Origin: DASXKD01 sp963762735
GTDB lineage: Bacteria; Actinomycetota; Actinomycetes; Streptosporangiales; Streptosporangiaceae
Reading direction: 5' to 3'
NCBI GenBank assembly: GCA_963762735.1
Contig: CAVXMG010000010.1
Location: forward strand, 1 to 64,000
Length of the DNA: 64,000 bases
Numbering within the stretch: the stretch's first letter is position 1; every line of letters starts with the position of its first letter. Of the stretch, positions 17,045-24,252 are shown in pieces. The notes below the pieces were generated by a model. It was not told the DNA's origin. It saw only the letters and a list, made by a program, of their open reading frames with translations, and ran no database searches. The position numbers and the translations under genes were made by a program.

Positions 17045-17890
17045 ATGACCAAGCGAATCTGCGTCACCGGCGCCAGCGGCAGGGCGGGCCGGGTCACGGT
17101 GGCCGAACTTCTCGCCCACGGATACGACGTCGTGGCCACCGACCTGGTGCGGTCACCGCACGACCTGGGCACCGGCCTGCTGCTGGCCGACCTGACCGAT
17201 CATGGCCAGGCGGTGGAGGTGCTGGCGGGCACGGACGCCGTCGTGCACCTGGCCAACATCCCGGCACCGGACATCCACACCCCGGCGACCACGTTCAACG
17301 CCAACATGGCGATGAACTTCAACGTGTTCCTCGCGGCGGCACAGGTCCGCATCGAACGCGTCGTCTGGGCGTCCAGCGAGACCACGCTGGGCCTGCCGTT
17401 CGAGGTGCCGCCCAGGTATGCCCCGGTGGACGAGGACCACTATCCGTTCCCGACGACCACCTACGCGCTGTCCAAGGTCGCGAGCGAGACCGTCGCCACG
17501 CACATCGCCGGATGGTCCGGCGTTCCGTTCATCGGCCTGCGGTTCTCCAACATCCTCGGCCCGGCCGACTACGAGCGGTTCCCCTCGTACTGGCCGGATC
17601 CGCAGGCGCGCAGGTGGAACCTCTGGGGCTACATCGACGAGCGGGACGCGGCGGCGGCCTGCCGGCTGGCCCTGGAGGCGCCCGCCGAAGGCAGCGCGAG
17701 CTACATCATCGCGGCCGCCGACACGGTGATGAACCGCTCCTCGGCCGGCCTGCTCGAGGAGGTCTTCCCGGGCGTGCCGCTCACCCGGGACGTGGGCGAG
17801 TTCGGGTCCCTGCTGGCGACCGGCCGGGCCAGGGAGGCGCTCGGTTTCGTGCCGCAGCACTCCTGGCGGGATCACCTGGCCGCGTCGTAA
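17045..17890 (+). CDS. NAD(P)-dependent epimerase/dehydratase (extended SDR)
   Basis: From ATG 17045 the 281-residue protein begins MTKRICVTGASGRAGRVTVA, the T-G-x-x-G-x-x-G nucleotide-binding motif. It continues with VVATDL, ADLTDHGQAVEVLAGTDAVV, HLANIPAP, WASSETTLGL (active-site Ser/Thr region) and TTYALSKVASETVA with the catalytic Y-x-x-x-K, then FIGLRFSNILGPADY and ERDAAAACRLALE. This is the atypical or extended SDR layout of sugar-nucleotide or aldehyde-modifying enzymes; the substrate is unknown. The upstream in-frame ATG 17024 would precede the usual N-terminus, so 17045 is chosen. Confidence 0.85.
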   Translation: MTKRICVTGASGRAGRVTVAELLAHGYDVVATDLVRSPHDLGTGLLLADLTDHGQAVEVLAGTDAVVHLANIPAPDIHTPATTFNANMAMNFNVFLAAAQVRIERVVWASSETTLGLPFEVPPRYAPVDEDHYPFPTTTYALSKVASETVATHIAGWSGVPFIGLRFSNILGPADYERFPSYWPDPQARRWNLWGYIDERDAAAACRLALEAPAEGSASYIIAAADTVMNRSSAGLLEEVFPGVPLTRDVGEFGSLLATGRAREALGFVPQHSWRDHLAAS

Positions 17891-18111
17891 CCGTGCCCGG
17901 CCCGGGGCCGGTGACCACACGCCCGGCATCTGCCGGGGCGGCCACCGTTGCCAATGTTTCTGATGTGGTCAATGTGCCGCTGAAAATGTTCCTAAGTAAC
18001 CGTATCGGAACTTTGCGTATTGTGCCCGGCTCCTTGTCGCCGTATTGTGCCCCCAACGGGACGGTTTCCGCACGGGGCGGAAGACGGGGTACCTGAAACG
18101 GGGAGCGGGGG
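17891..18111. promoter_or_regulatory. Intergenic region upstream of the RelE-like gene
   Basis: AT-richer than the flanks; contains the direct repeat GTATTGTGCCC at about 18018-18028 and 18042-18052. It probably holds the promoter for the gene at 18112; I cannot assign -35/-10 boxes with confidence. Confidence 0.3.
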
Positions 18112-18489
18112 ATGGGTACCAGCTATAACAGCTACGAGGTAGTGCTGGCTCCGGCGGCGGTCCGGTTCTTGCTGGTCCTGCGGGCCGAGGATCGAGTGCA
18201 GTTAACGGCCACGCTGCGCGCCGAGTTGCAGTACGGCCCGAACGCGGCCAAGCAGATCCGGCTGCGGTTCGCTTCGGACGGAATAGTCGATCCTGGCGTG
18301 CCCGGCGGAGTGGACTACACGGTGACTCCGCTCAGCTTTCGCGGATATACGGCCATTCACCGGCCACTGGCTCCGCACGAACTCACGCGACTGCAAAGCG
18401 AGCAAAGCCGCCCGGTGGACGGCCGCGGCTGCTACGTGTTCGACATCCTGCACGCCGAGTCGGCGTTCCGCCGCCCGCGGCTGGTCTAA
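18112..18489 (+). CDS. Small protein with RelE/ParE-like N-terminal region (candidate toxin)
   Basis: A 125-residue protein starting MGTSYNSYEVVLAPAAVRFL, followed by LVLRAEDRVQLTATLRAELQ and NAAKQIRLRF. The pattern (strand ending V-L-x-P-A-A-x-R-F-L, then two helices L-x-x-E-D-R-x-x-L...L-R-x-E-L) resembles the start of RelE/ParE-type toxins. The second half (GVDYTVTPLSFRGYTAI, GCYVFDILHAESAF) could supply the remaining strands. No catalytic residues are certain. Its stop overlaps by 3 bp the stop of the convergent tandem-Phd gene, an unusual geometry for a toxin-antitoxin pair. The call is an inference from fold-like pattern and neighbour. Confidence 0.5.
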   Translation: MGTSYNSYEVVLAPAAVRFLLVLRAEDRVQLTATLRAELQYGPNAAKQIRLRFASDGIVDPGVPGGVDYTVTPLSFRGYTAIHRPLAPHELTRLQSEQSRPVDGRGCYVFDILHAESAFRRPRLV

Positions 18490-19211
18490 GGCTGGCGTTC
18501 CGCGCGGTGCGGGGTCCCGGTCCCCTCGCCCGCGGATGTCGCCTGGTCAACCACACGGTCGAGGGATGCCGCCTGGTCGAGCGCTTCCTCCAGCGTGGTC
18601 ATGCGGCCAGGTGCCTTGAGCCGGTTCTCGCCGCGCTCGATGTTTTCCAGCACGCGGGACATGTTCTGCTCGATCAGGAACTGCACCAGGCCCTTGGTCA
18701 CCGGCACGACTATCACGACCAGTTCACCGTCGTGAGTGATCGCCAGGGTCTGCCCGGCTTCACCAGCCTGCTCGATCAGATGCCCCGACAGATCCCCGAT
18801 GCGCACCGTGTGCACGGAAGGCTTGGCCGGCTCTGGTTCCTGCTCGGTGGCCGCTCCCGGGGGGTAGAACCCTTCGTGGATCTGCCTGAGGATTTCCTCG
18901 CTCTCGGGCGTCTGGGCCACGACCCCGCCCACCACGGTGGCGTGCAGCCGCAGGCCCGCCCGTTGCCCTTCGCCTGGCATATCGTCCAGGACGCGCATCG
19001 GCTTGCCGGTGGCCATCGCCTGCTCACCCTCGGCGATGCTCTGCTGCACGCGCGACCAGTTGTAGTCAATGAGATGTTCGAGCCAGGCCGCCGCCACGGG
19101 AATGGCGACCCCGATCAGGGCCCCGCGGTTGGTGATCGCCAGGGTATGGCCCCGCCGGGCCCGGTCAAGAAGGTCCGCCCCACGGAGGTCACGGATGCTG
19201 AGCGTTTCCAA
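18486..19211 (-). CDS. Tandem Phd/YefM-like antitoxin-type protein
   Basis: A 241-residue protein from TTG 19211 (GGGGGA at 5 nt). It contains two copies of one module: ETLSIRDLRGADLLDRARRG HTLAITNRGALIGVAIPV near the N-terminus and VHTVRIGDLSGHLIEQAGEA GQTLAITHDGELVVIVVPV at about residue 120. Each has the Phd/YefM order: S/T-I-R-D-L, a helix, then G-x-x-L-A-I-T-x-x-G-x-x-x-x-V-x-x-P. Each module is followed by a helical stretch (HLIDYNWSRVQQSIAEGEQ; FLIEQNMSRVLENIERGEN). Phd proteins bind DNA as dimers and neutralise toxins; a fused dimer would give a built-in pseudo-symmetric DNA binder. It is convergent with the RelE-like gene and 90 bp downstream of a small ORF in the same direction. Confidence 0.7.
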   Translation of the reverse strand: METLSIRDLRGADLLDRARRGHTLAITNRGALIGVAIPVAAAWLEHLIDYNWSRVQQSIAEGEQAMATGKPMRVLDDMPGEGQRAGLRLHATVVGGVVAQTPESEEILRQIHEGFYPPGAATEQEPEPAKPSVHTVRIGDLSGHLIEQAGEAGQTLAITHDGELVVIVVPVTKGLVQFLIEQNMSRVLENIERGENRLKAPGRMTTLEEALDQAASLDRVVDQATSAGEGTGTPHRAERQP

Positions 19212-19301
19212 GTCAATCCCCCTAGGGACACATCTGGGGCCACGCGCTGGCGCTGGCCCCAGATGGCTGCACAATCTGAACTTCGGCGGGCGAGGCGAAC
19301 G

Positions 19302-19475
19302 TTACTGCGATAGGCGCCGCCGTACCCGGGAAAGGATCCCGCTGAGCCCGTTTTGCCGTCTCACTGGCCCGGGGGGCAAGTCCGGAACGGGGATCAGGCT
19401 GACGGTGAGGCTTGCGGCGTCCGTGGGCTCGTCCACCTCGACAGGAGCAATCGGGGGCCGGCTCATCTCTGCCAA
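19302..19475 (-). CDS. 57-aa small ORF upstream of the tandem-Phd gene
   Basis: TTG 19475 has AAGGAG at 8 nt; ATG 19466 in the same frame is an alternative (54 aa). The product begins AEMSRPPIAPVEVDEPTDAA, continues SLTVSLIPVPDLPPGP and ends in a basic helix-prone tail (GILSRVRRRLSQ). It has no family I know. An acidic N-terminal half, a single strand-like segment and a basic C-terminus would fit a small antitoxin-like or DNA-associated protein. It was missed by length-based calling but has the best ribosome-binding site in this region and ends 90 bp before the tandem-Phd start. Confidence 0.45.
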   Translation of the reverse strand: MAEMSRPPIAPVEVDEPTDAASLTVSLIPVPDLPPGPVRRQNGLSGILSRVRRRLSQ

Positions 19476-19633
19476 GACACTTACTCCTTCCTAAAGGTCT
19501 CGCGGCCACTTTGGGTTCGGGCTCCATCGAGCCGCCCCGAGGGGTGTGCGTCGTCGCTTCCACGCGTAGCTGTCCCTTCCTCGTGCTCGTCCAGCAGCAT
19601 CCTAGCGGATCCTGGCTACGTTCGATTACGTTA

Positions 19634-19661
19634 GTCGACAGCTTGTCGACGTACGTCGACA
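19634..19661. promoter_or_regulatory. Overlapping GTCGAC palindromes (operator candidate)
   Basis: Three GTCGAC boxes lie at 19634, 19645 and 19655. The right pair forms the perfect 18-bp palindrome TGTCGACGTACGTCGACA (19644-19661); the left pair forms GTCGACA-GCT-TGTCGAC. They sit between the minus-strand small ORF/tandem-Phd genes and the plus-strand 618-aa gene, in an AT-richer region, where a dimeric repressor could control both directions. A Phd-type or HTH protein encoded next door is the natural candidate binder. Confidence 0.6.
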
Positions 19662-19880
19662 GACATCTACCTTACCAGGCCGCATAGTTTTCGCAAGACT
19701 CAGATCGAGCTCATCACCCCATATTTTCGCGCTAATGCGAATGCTCTTTCGAATGGCAATAGGATGCAGCACGATCGGGATCAGGCACAACCCGCTCGGC
19801 GCCTTCAGGCAACGACCTGATACATTTGCGCAGTAGGTCCATGTGAGCAGTACAACGGCGAGTGATGGGGAGGGTCGCCG

Positions 19881-21737
19881 ATGCTGCCGACCGGAAATGA
19901 GCGTGTTTCTCCGGACGTCACGGACATCAGCTCCGATGGCCAGTTGCTGAGCTTCGCCGCGGCCGGCCAGTTGGCTCGCCTGCAACGGCGCTTGCCGGAC
20001 GTCAGCCAGGGCAGGATCGCCTATGCGGCCGGCCTGGGCAGCAGCGTCCGGAGCGCGGGGCCGGTGCTTACCACCGCGATCAAAAAAGGCCTGACCGACC
20101 GGCAATTAGAAAAGCTGGACGAGATCATCGGAGCGTGCGACCCGGACGCTGAAGGGACCGGGGGGCTGTGCTCGCTGGCCGTGCGGCTGTCCGCGGAACG
20201 CCGCGACTCGAACAACCTGAGCGCGCGCATCCCGCCGGGCTGGTCCCGGAAGCTGCTCAGGGAATCTCCCGGCGGGGAGACCGGCGTGCTCGTACAGGCG
20301 TCGGCCCTGCTGTCCGCGCTGATGGCAGCGGACAAGATGGACAGGGCGGGCAAGAGCGTCACCAGCCCCCGCGACCGGTACACCGAGGAGATGGAGCCAC
20401 TCGTCCGCCGGCTCACTCTGGTTTCTGTGGCGCCGCCGACCTCGCGGAACTACGACGCGCAGGTGATGCTCGGCAGCCTGGCCAGCTATGCGTTCGAGCC
20501 GATGCGTGAGCATCTGGAAATGGCGCTGCGGTTCTCCCCGATGGGGTTCCGCGTCTGGCGGGCCATCGCCAAGCTGGTCAAGCTCAACGCCGAAAGCAGC
20601 CACTCCGAGTCGCTGAAGGCCTGGGTCCAGGGGCTGATCGGCGACTCGGAAGAGCTGCGCAAGCTCAGCCTGTATGCAGGCCGGGGCCTGGACCTTGACC
20701 TGGCCATCGCCGTCCCTGCGGCGTGGTCGCCGCTGGGGGATGACTGGGTGCGCCAGGCGCTGCTGGAACGGGCACGCGACCCCGAGGCCACGATCCGGGA
20801 GCGCGGCACCGCGGCGATGGGCGTGTGGCAGCGGGCGATCACCGAGAAGCGGCCTGACCTGGCCGACACCGAGAAGGAGTTGCGCCGGCTGATCCTGGAA
20901 TTCCGGGACCCCGATTCCCGGACCGACGCGCGCGCCGGGATGCGCTGGATAGCCGCGACCCTGGAGCAAGTCATCGACCAGCGGTCCGCGGTCTGCAACC
21001 AATGGCCCGATCTGGACGAGCAATGGCTGCGGAACGTGCACGAGGCAGCTCACGAGCTCGACAGGTCCAGCCTGCCCGCGCATCTGCGGCCCGGGGCGAA
21101 GAACCTGTTCCGGCACATGATCCTGCAAAATGCCGGCGTGCACCGGCGGCAGGCGATCGAGACGGTGGTGACCAGCGGCTGGACCGAGCCCATCGCCCGG
21201 GCCCTGGGATCGTTGCTGCGCAGCGAGCAGAACGAGGCGTGGCTGCGCATCCGGGCCCAGTTCGCGCTCAGCTTCCTGCAACGCCGTGACCGGTGGGTGG
21301 AAGACCAGCTCGTCCGTGCCTGCCAGCAGGCCTACCGCAAGCTGAGGCTGAACGAGACCCCCGCCGACACCGCACCGCCGCGGTCCCACATCACCGAGAT
21401 GCACGCCTCGCTGTTCGCCATCGGCGACTGCTTCGGCGTCGAAGGCGCCGAGGAACGCGCGAAAAGCGCCCGCGATGCGCTGCGGGGCATCCTGACCGAC
21501 CTGGCGAACCTCGACGGCGACCGGGCCAGGATCCTGCGCCGGGCCACCAGGGCCGCGGCCTACCTGCTGACCTTCACCGCACAACCGAGGAGGGGCCAGG
21601 ACAAGGACCTGTCGGAGATACTGCTGGAACGGCTGGCCGGCCACCCCGACGAGGTGACCGCCCAGCTCAGCAGGTGGGCGCTGGACTTCAGGTTCGCGCC
21701 CGACGGGACGATACGGCCCCTGCTCGACGCACCGTGA
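19881..21737 (+). CDS. 618-aa helical protein with N-terminal HTH-like region, family unknown
   Basis: ATG 19881 follows GGGAGGG. Residues about 25-75 (LLSFAAAGQLARLQRRLPDV, QGRIAYAAGLGSS) read like a helix-turn-helix of the XRE kind with degenerate second helix. The rest is almost entirely alpha-helical and rich in Leu/Arg/Ala: RDRYTEEMEPLVRRLTLVSV, LGSLASYAFEPMREHLEMAL, DPEATIRERGTAAMGVWQ, LLRSEQNEAWLRIRAQFALS, RRATRAAAYLLTF. Several segments have the spacing of HEAT/ARM-like repeats. There is no transmembrane helix, NTPase motif or nuclease motif that I can see. It is intact in a region full of broken genes. It could be a large regulator or the effector/sensor of an accessory system; I do not recognise the family. 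Confidence 0.6.
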   Translation: MLPTGNERVSPDVTDISSDGQLLSFAAAGQLARLQRRLPDVSQGRIAYAAGLGSSVRSAGPVLTTAIKKGLTDRQLEKLDEIIGACDPDAEGTGGLCSLAVRLSAERRDSNNLSARIPPGWSRKLLRESPGGETGVLVQASALLSALMAADKMDRAGKSVTSPRDRYTEEMEPLVRRLTLVSVAPPTSRNYDAQVMLGSLASYAFEPMREHLEMALRFSPMGFRVWRAIAKLVKLNAESSHSESLKAWVQGLIGDSEELRKLSLYAGRGLDLDLAIAVPAAWSPLGDDWVRQALLERARDPEATIRERGTAAMGVWQRAITEKRPDLADTEKELRRLILEFRDPDSRTDARAGMRWIAATLEQVIDQRSAVCNQWPDLDEQWLRNVHEAAHELDRSSLPAHLRPGAKNLFRHMILQNAGVHRRQAIETVVTSGWTEPIARALGSLLRSEQNEAWLRIRAQFALSFLQRRDRWVEDQLVRACQQAYRKLRLNETPADTAPPRSHITEMHASLFAIGDCFGVEGAEERAKSARDALRGILTDLANLDGDRARILRRATRAAAYLLTFTAQPRRGQDKDLSEILLERLAGHPDEVTAQLSRWALDFRFAPDGTIRPLLDAP

Positions 21738-21754
21738 CCGGCCCCCCGGCCGGT
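21737..21754. terminator. GC-rich hairpin after the 618-aa gene
   Basis: ACCGGCC (21737-21743), loop CCCC, GGCCGGT (21748-21754), directly at the stop codon. There is no T-tract. It is a plausible transcription end in a GC-rich genome. Confidence 0.4.
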
Positions 21755-21860
21755 GCCGCACGGGCGCGGCCAGCGTGCAGGCCAGCCGCCGGATGACCCG
21801 TCGGCCCGCCGGCCCGCACGCCGGCCTTTGATTGCTGATTTCTGCCGGTCATGGCTTTCC

Positions 21861-22136
21861 TTAGGATGGCGGCGCGCCTCCGTTGAGCACCCGGAGGTTG
21901 TCGCGCTGGTGGGCGCCCTCGTAGTCCACCAGCGGAGTGCGGCTGTAGTGCCCGTGGAAAGCGCGTGCCGCGCTCGCGGCCCTGCCCGGGCTGCTGCTGT
22001 CCCTGAGGCCGATGATCCGCTCCTCGCGGAAGATGCGCTCCTCGCGGCGGGTCCCGATCGAGACGATCGTGAAGATGCCGACTGCGATGCCCGCGCCGAG
22101 CACGGCGACCGCGATGATTGCGTAGGTCGCGATCAT
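21861..22136 (-). CDS. Small one-helix membrane protein, paralogue of the 3354 gene
   Basis: ATG 22136 overlaps the stop of the preceding 72-codon ORF (ATGA). The 91-residue product begins MIATYAIIAVAVLGAGIAVG (one transmembrane helix), then IFTIVSIGTRREERIFREER, a polar middle and HGHYSRTPLVDYEGAHQRD. The block V-S-I-G-x-R-x-E-E-x-x-F-R-E-E-R is shared with the protein at 3354-3647. Function unknown. It is the last gene of a minus-strand run of three micro-ORFs, each with a ribosome-binding site or stop/start overlap. Confidence 0.6.
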   Translation of the reverse strand: MIATYAIIAVAVLGAGIAVGIFTIVSIGTRREERIFREERIIGLRDSSSPGRAASAARAFHGHYSRTPLVDYEGAHQRDNLRVLNGGAPPS

Positions 22137-22351
22137 GACGGCCGCCCATTCCCCTCGGCAGCCGCCGCGTGCTCGCCGGCGCCAGCGGCCAGCGGGACTG
22201 CGAGGAGGCCGGAGCGGGCCAGGTAGCGACCGGACGGACTGCCGCGACTGAGCGGGACGGCAGCCCAGGAGTTCGCCGCGAAGGCGGTTGAGACAGCCAT
22301 CGGGCCGGGCAGCCCGTGTAGCCGGTGTGTCGAGCCTGCATTGGTGTTCAT
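22133..22351 (-). CDS. 72-aa micro-ORF product
   Basis: ATG 22351 has AAAGGA at 7 nt and the frame ends in an ATGA overlap with the next gene, both strong signs of real translation. Sequence: MNTNAGSTHRLHGLPGPMAV, then STAFAANSWAAVPLSRGSPS, GRYLARSGLLAVPLAAGAGE and a short polar tail. It is Ala/Gly/Ser-rich with a mildly hydrophobic centre. No family is known to me; a secreted or membrane-associated peptide or precursor is possible. Confidence 0.5.
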   Translation of the reverse strand: MNTNAGSTHRLHGLPGPMAVSTAFAANSWAAVPLSRGSPSGRYLARSGLLAVPLAAGAGEHAAAAEGNGRPS

Positions 22352-22366
22352 GGTTGGGTCCTTTCT

Positions 22367-22654
22367 CTAGCTCGTTCGGCCAAGGGTCATGGCCAGAGTT
22401 CGTGGTGGCTTGGCAGCCGGCCCGGCGCCCGTCCGCCGCGTACGGCACCGCGGGTGGGTCCCGGGTACGGCCTGGCGTCCGCCGCTTCCCGCTTCTGCCA
22501 GCGGGAAGCGGCGGACAGTGCTTGCCCGGGCCACTGCCGGGGTGTCACCGGCCCGGGACAAGCTGGGTCGCCCGATCATGGCGACAGCGATATGGCCGCC
22601 CGGCGTCCCCTGTCCCAGTGGCGTGCCCAACGTCCCGGTAAGGCTGGCGGCCAT
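22367..22654 (-). CDS. 95-aa micro-ORF product
   Basis: ATG 22654 has GGAGG at 8 nt (GTG 22663 within the same frame lies too close to it). The product begins MAASLTGTLGTPLGQGTPGG and continues HIAVAMIGRPSLSRAGDTPA, then a basic, Pro-rich remainder (RRFPLAEAGSGGRQAVPGTH). It is Gly/Thr-rich near the N-terminus and Arg-rich at the end. I recognise no domain. It is first in the three-gene minus-strand run, 15 bp upstream of the 72-aa ORF. The C-terminal composition looks like out-of-frame sequence, so the true end may have been altered by an indel. Confidence 0.4.
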   Translation of the reverse strand: MAASLTGTLGTPLGQGTPGGHIAVAMIGRPSLSRAGDTPAVARASTVRRFPLAEAGSGGRQAVPGTHPRCRTRRTGAGPAAKPPRTLAMTLGRTS

Positions 22655-22892
22655 CGTGTTCACCTCCTCGGACCCCGGTTAGCTAGCGGTGTCTGTCGTT
22701 ACCCTGCTGTTCCAGCAGCACCTCACTGCCGCTAGAACTTGCTATCACCATCACCATACCTGCGAGAGCAACATGGATGACAAGTTGAATCAGCAGCTTT
22801 TCTACTGACATCCGCTGCACGATCCGCTAGGCTGCCCGCATGCAGCCTGATCGGCGACTGCAAGGGACAGCCCTAGAGAAGGGAGCTAGACG
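22655..22892. promoter_or_regulatory. Divergent promoter region of the micro-ORF cluster
   Basis: A 240-bp AT-richer divergent region. On the plus strand CTGACA (22805-22810), a 17-bp spacer and TAGGCT (22828-22833) form a good housekeeping-type promoter directed at the ORF starting at 22893. On the minus strand TTGTCA with a later TATGGT-like hexamer could serve the run starting at 22654, less convincingly. Confidence 0.5.
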
Positions 22893-23171
22893 ATGAGATG
22901 CCTGCATGAGACCGGCTGGACCCGGGCGCTGGCCGGGCCACAGCACCGCGTTCAGGAGTTTGGGCCGCAGCCGAACCGGAGCCAGCGGTGCCGTACCGGC
23001 TCTCCAGGTCTCCCCCGCCGGGGCGGTACTTGCCAGCGGCGAGCCTGGCCCGGGGCAGGTGGCCGCGGCACCGATCGTGCCCCGCAGCGACACGCTCGCC
23101 GCACGGCACAGACAGCGACGGGGCTTCGCGGGCCGCCGTTAGAAACAGGGAAGCCGGCCGGTCACACCTGA
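22893..23171 (+). CDS. Short plus-strand ORF behind a good promoter and RBS, product uncertain
   Basis: ATG 22893 follows GGGAG at 7 nt and lies 60 bp downstream of a CTGACA-17-TAGGCT promoter. The open frame gives 92 Arg/Gly/Pro-rich residues (starts MRCLHETGWTRALAGPQHRV) that do not look like a folded protein. A neighbouring frame in the same stretch reads more naturally (ALQVSPAGAVLASGEPGPGQ, VAAAPIVPRSDTLAARH), so a frameshift after the first 30 codons is possible. The expression signals are better supported than the product. Confidence 0.35.
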   Translation: MRCLHETGWTRALAGPQHRVQEFGPQPNRSQRCRTGSPGLPRRGGTCQRRAWPGAGGRGTDRAPQRHARRTAQTATGLRGPPLETGKPAGHT

Positions 23172-23261
23172 CCGGCCAGCCGGCGAGGGGCCGGCCCAGC
23201 GGACGGAGCACCTTATATCTGGCCGGCCATAAGAGAGGAGGGCCATAGTCACCGCACAAAA

Positions 23262-23298
23262 AAGTGGCCTCCCGCCCATTGTGGGCGGGAGGCCACTT
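23262..23298 (-). terminator. Strong intrinsic terminator of the RHH gene
   Basis: AAGTGGCCTCCCGCCCA (23262-23278) pairs perfectly with TGGGCGGGAGGCCACTT (23282-23298) around a 3-nt loop, giving a 17-bp stem. Read on the minus strand the stem is followed by a run of six T. It lies 38 bp beyond the stop of the ribbon-helix-helix gene. Such a classical terminator with U-tract is uncommon in this GC-rich window. Confidence 0.85.
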
Positions 23299-23335
23299 GC
23301 GTCCGCCCCGTTCCGGCCGGCGCGGCAGGCCGGCT

Positions 23336-23617
23336 TCAAAGAATCCGGACGAGCTGCGTCTCCCCGGTCTTGCTGTCCCTGATAAGGACGTCACGGCCGG
23401 CCCGTATCTGAGCATCGATAAACTCGTACAAGGTGATCGCACGGTTGGTTATATCGGTCTTCGACAGGGCCGTCCGCTCCTGAAGGCGCTGGAGGTCCTC
23501 CCCGGCCTTTGGAATAAGGGCGACTGTAATCCGCTCGGTCGGCTGGGTAATCCGCTCGGTGCGCCGCGGACGGGCAACATCCTCGCCTCTGGGACTTTTA
23601 CCCGTGCTAGCTGTCAT
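23336..23617 (-). CDS. Ribbon-helix-helix DNA-binding protein
   Basis: ATG 23617 has AAGGAGG at 9 nt. The 93-residue protein has a disordered basic N-terminus (TGKSPRGEDVARPRRTERI), then the RHH core TERITVALIPKAGEDLQRLQ (beta-strand and helix 1), ERTALSKTDITNRAITLYEF (turn S-K-T-D-I and helix 2), and a C-terminal beta-hairpin (VLIRDSKTGETQLVRIL). It is a dimeric MetJ/Arc-type DNA binder frequent in actinobacteria, often autoregulatory. Upstream lies a near-perfect 22-bp palindrome (23740-23761); downstream a strong terminator. The gene stands alone and is intact. Confidence 0.8.
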   Translation of the reverse strand: MTASTGKSPRGEDVARPRRTERITQPTERITVALIPKAGEDLQRLQERTALSKTDITNRAITLYEFIDAQIRAGRDVLIRDSKTGETQLVRIL

Positions 23618-24252
23618 AGGGTGTTGCCTCCTTCCAGCTTTGCTGCTGAGCATTTCGGGCTGCTGTGTATTCCAGCGTTACTCCTGTGAGTTGCGCTTTT
23701 CTCCTGACTGAGGGTGACTGAGGTAGTTATGCGACGAGGCGGTTCACGCTAGCGCGAACCGTCCCCGTCCGTTGCGACCTAAGCCGCCCCCCGTTGTGTT
23801 CACTATAACTCAGGCTTGCATACCGTGCAAGACTTTTTTCTGTGGATGCAGCAGATCCAGAGTGCGAGCACAGCACAGCATAACTGTCGATTCACTGGGA
23901 CCGAGGATGCTAGCCGAGATCCGGCGACACATTATTCCCGGCTCAGAACGCCGCCTCCCTTGCGGCTTCCGTAGGCCCGGGCCGGGCCGCTGATCAGCGA
24001 CGATGCGAGCCCCGGGCGGCCACCGCGGCCAGGCCGCCCGGAGCGACGGCCTTAATGCCCGCCTTTGCTTCACAGGCATCGCCGACGCCAGCGCCGGAGC
24101 CCCGGCGGCGGCAGCCGGCGCATGCCGTCATCGGGGGGCTGCGTATCGCAAGTAATCTTTTCGCCAGCCTTTTCGTAATGCCTGCCACTCGTTTGCAGAT
24201 GGAGCATGATTGCCCCAAAGAGCCCCACGCAGCAGCGAGGTTGGGAGGGGAC
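23618..24252. other. Gene-free region between RHH gene and histidine kinase
   Basis: About 630 bp without a supported gene. It contains the direct repeat GACTGAGG (23706-23713 and 23716-23723), the palindrome at 23740-23761, and a weak stem CTTGCA-TACCG-TGCAAG followed by ACTTTTTT at about 23815-23836. An in-frame extension of the histidine kinase towards 24055 lacks start signals and conserved features. Confidence 0.5.
23740..23761. promoter_or_regulatory. 22-bp near-palindrome upstream of the RHH gene
   Basis: CGGTTCACGCTAGCGCGAACCG is palindromic except for one symmetric position pair. It lies 120 bp upstream of the RHH start and is the obvious candidate operator for that dimeric regulator; function inferred. 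Confidence 0.5.

Noticed and set aside
22133..22654. Lasso- or lanthipeptide precursor genes
   Set aside because: No modification enzymes, no characteristic leader/core motifs and no Cys in the 72-aa product; the idea remains untested speculation.
22873..23442. A 189-codon minus-strand frame across the RHH terminator
   Set aside because: It runs through a perfect terminator hairpin and antisense to better-signalled ORFs, with no conserved features.
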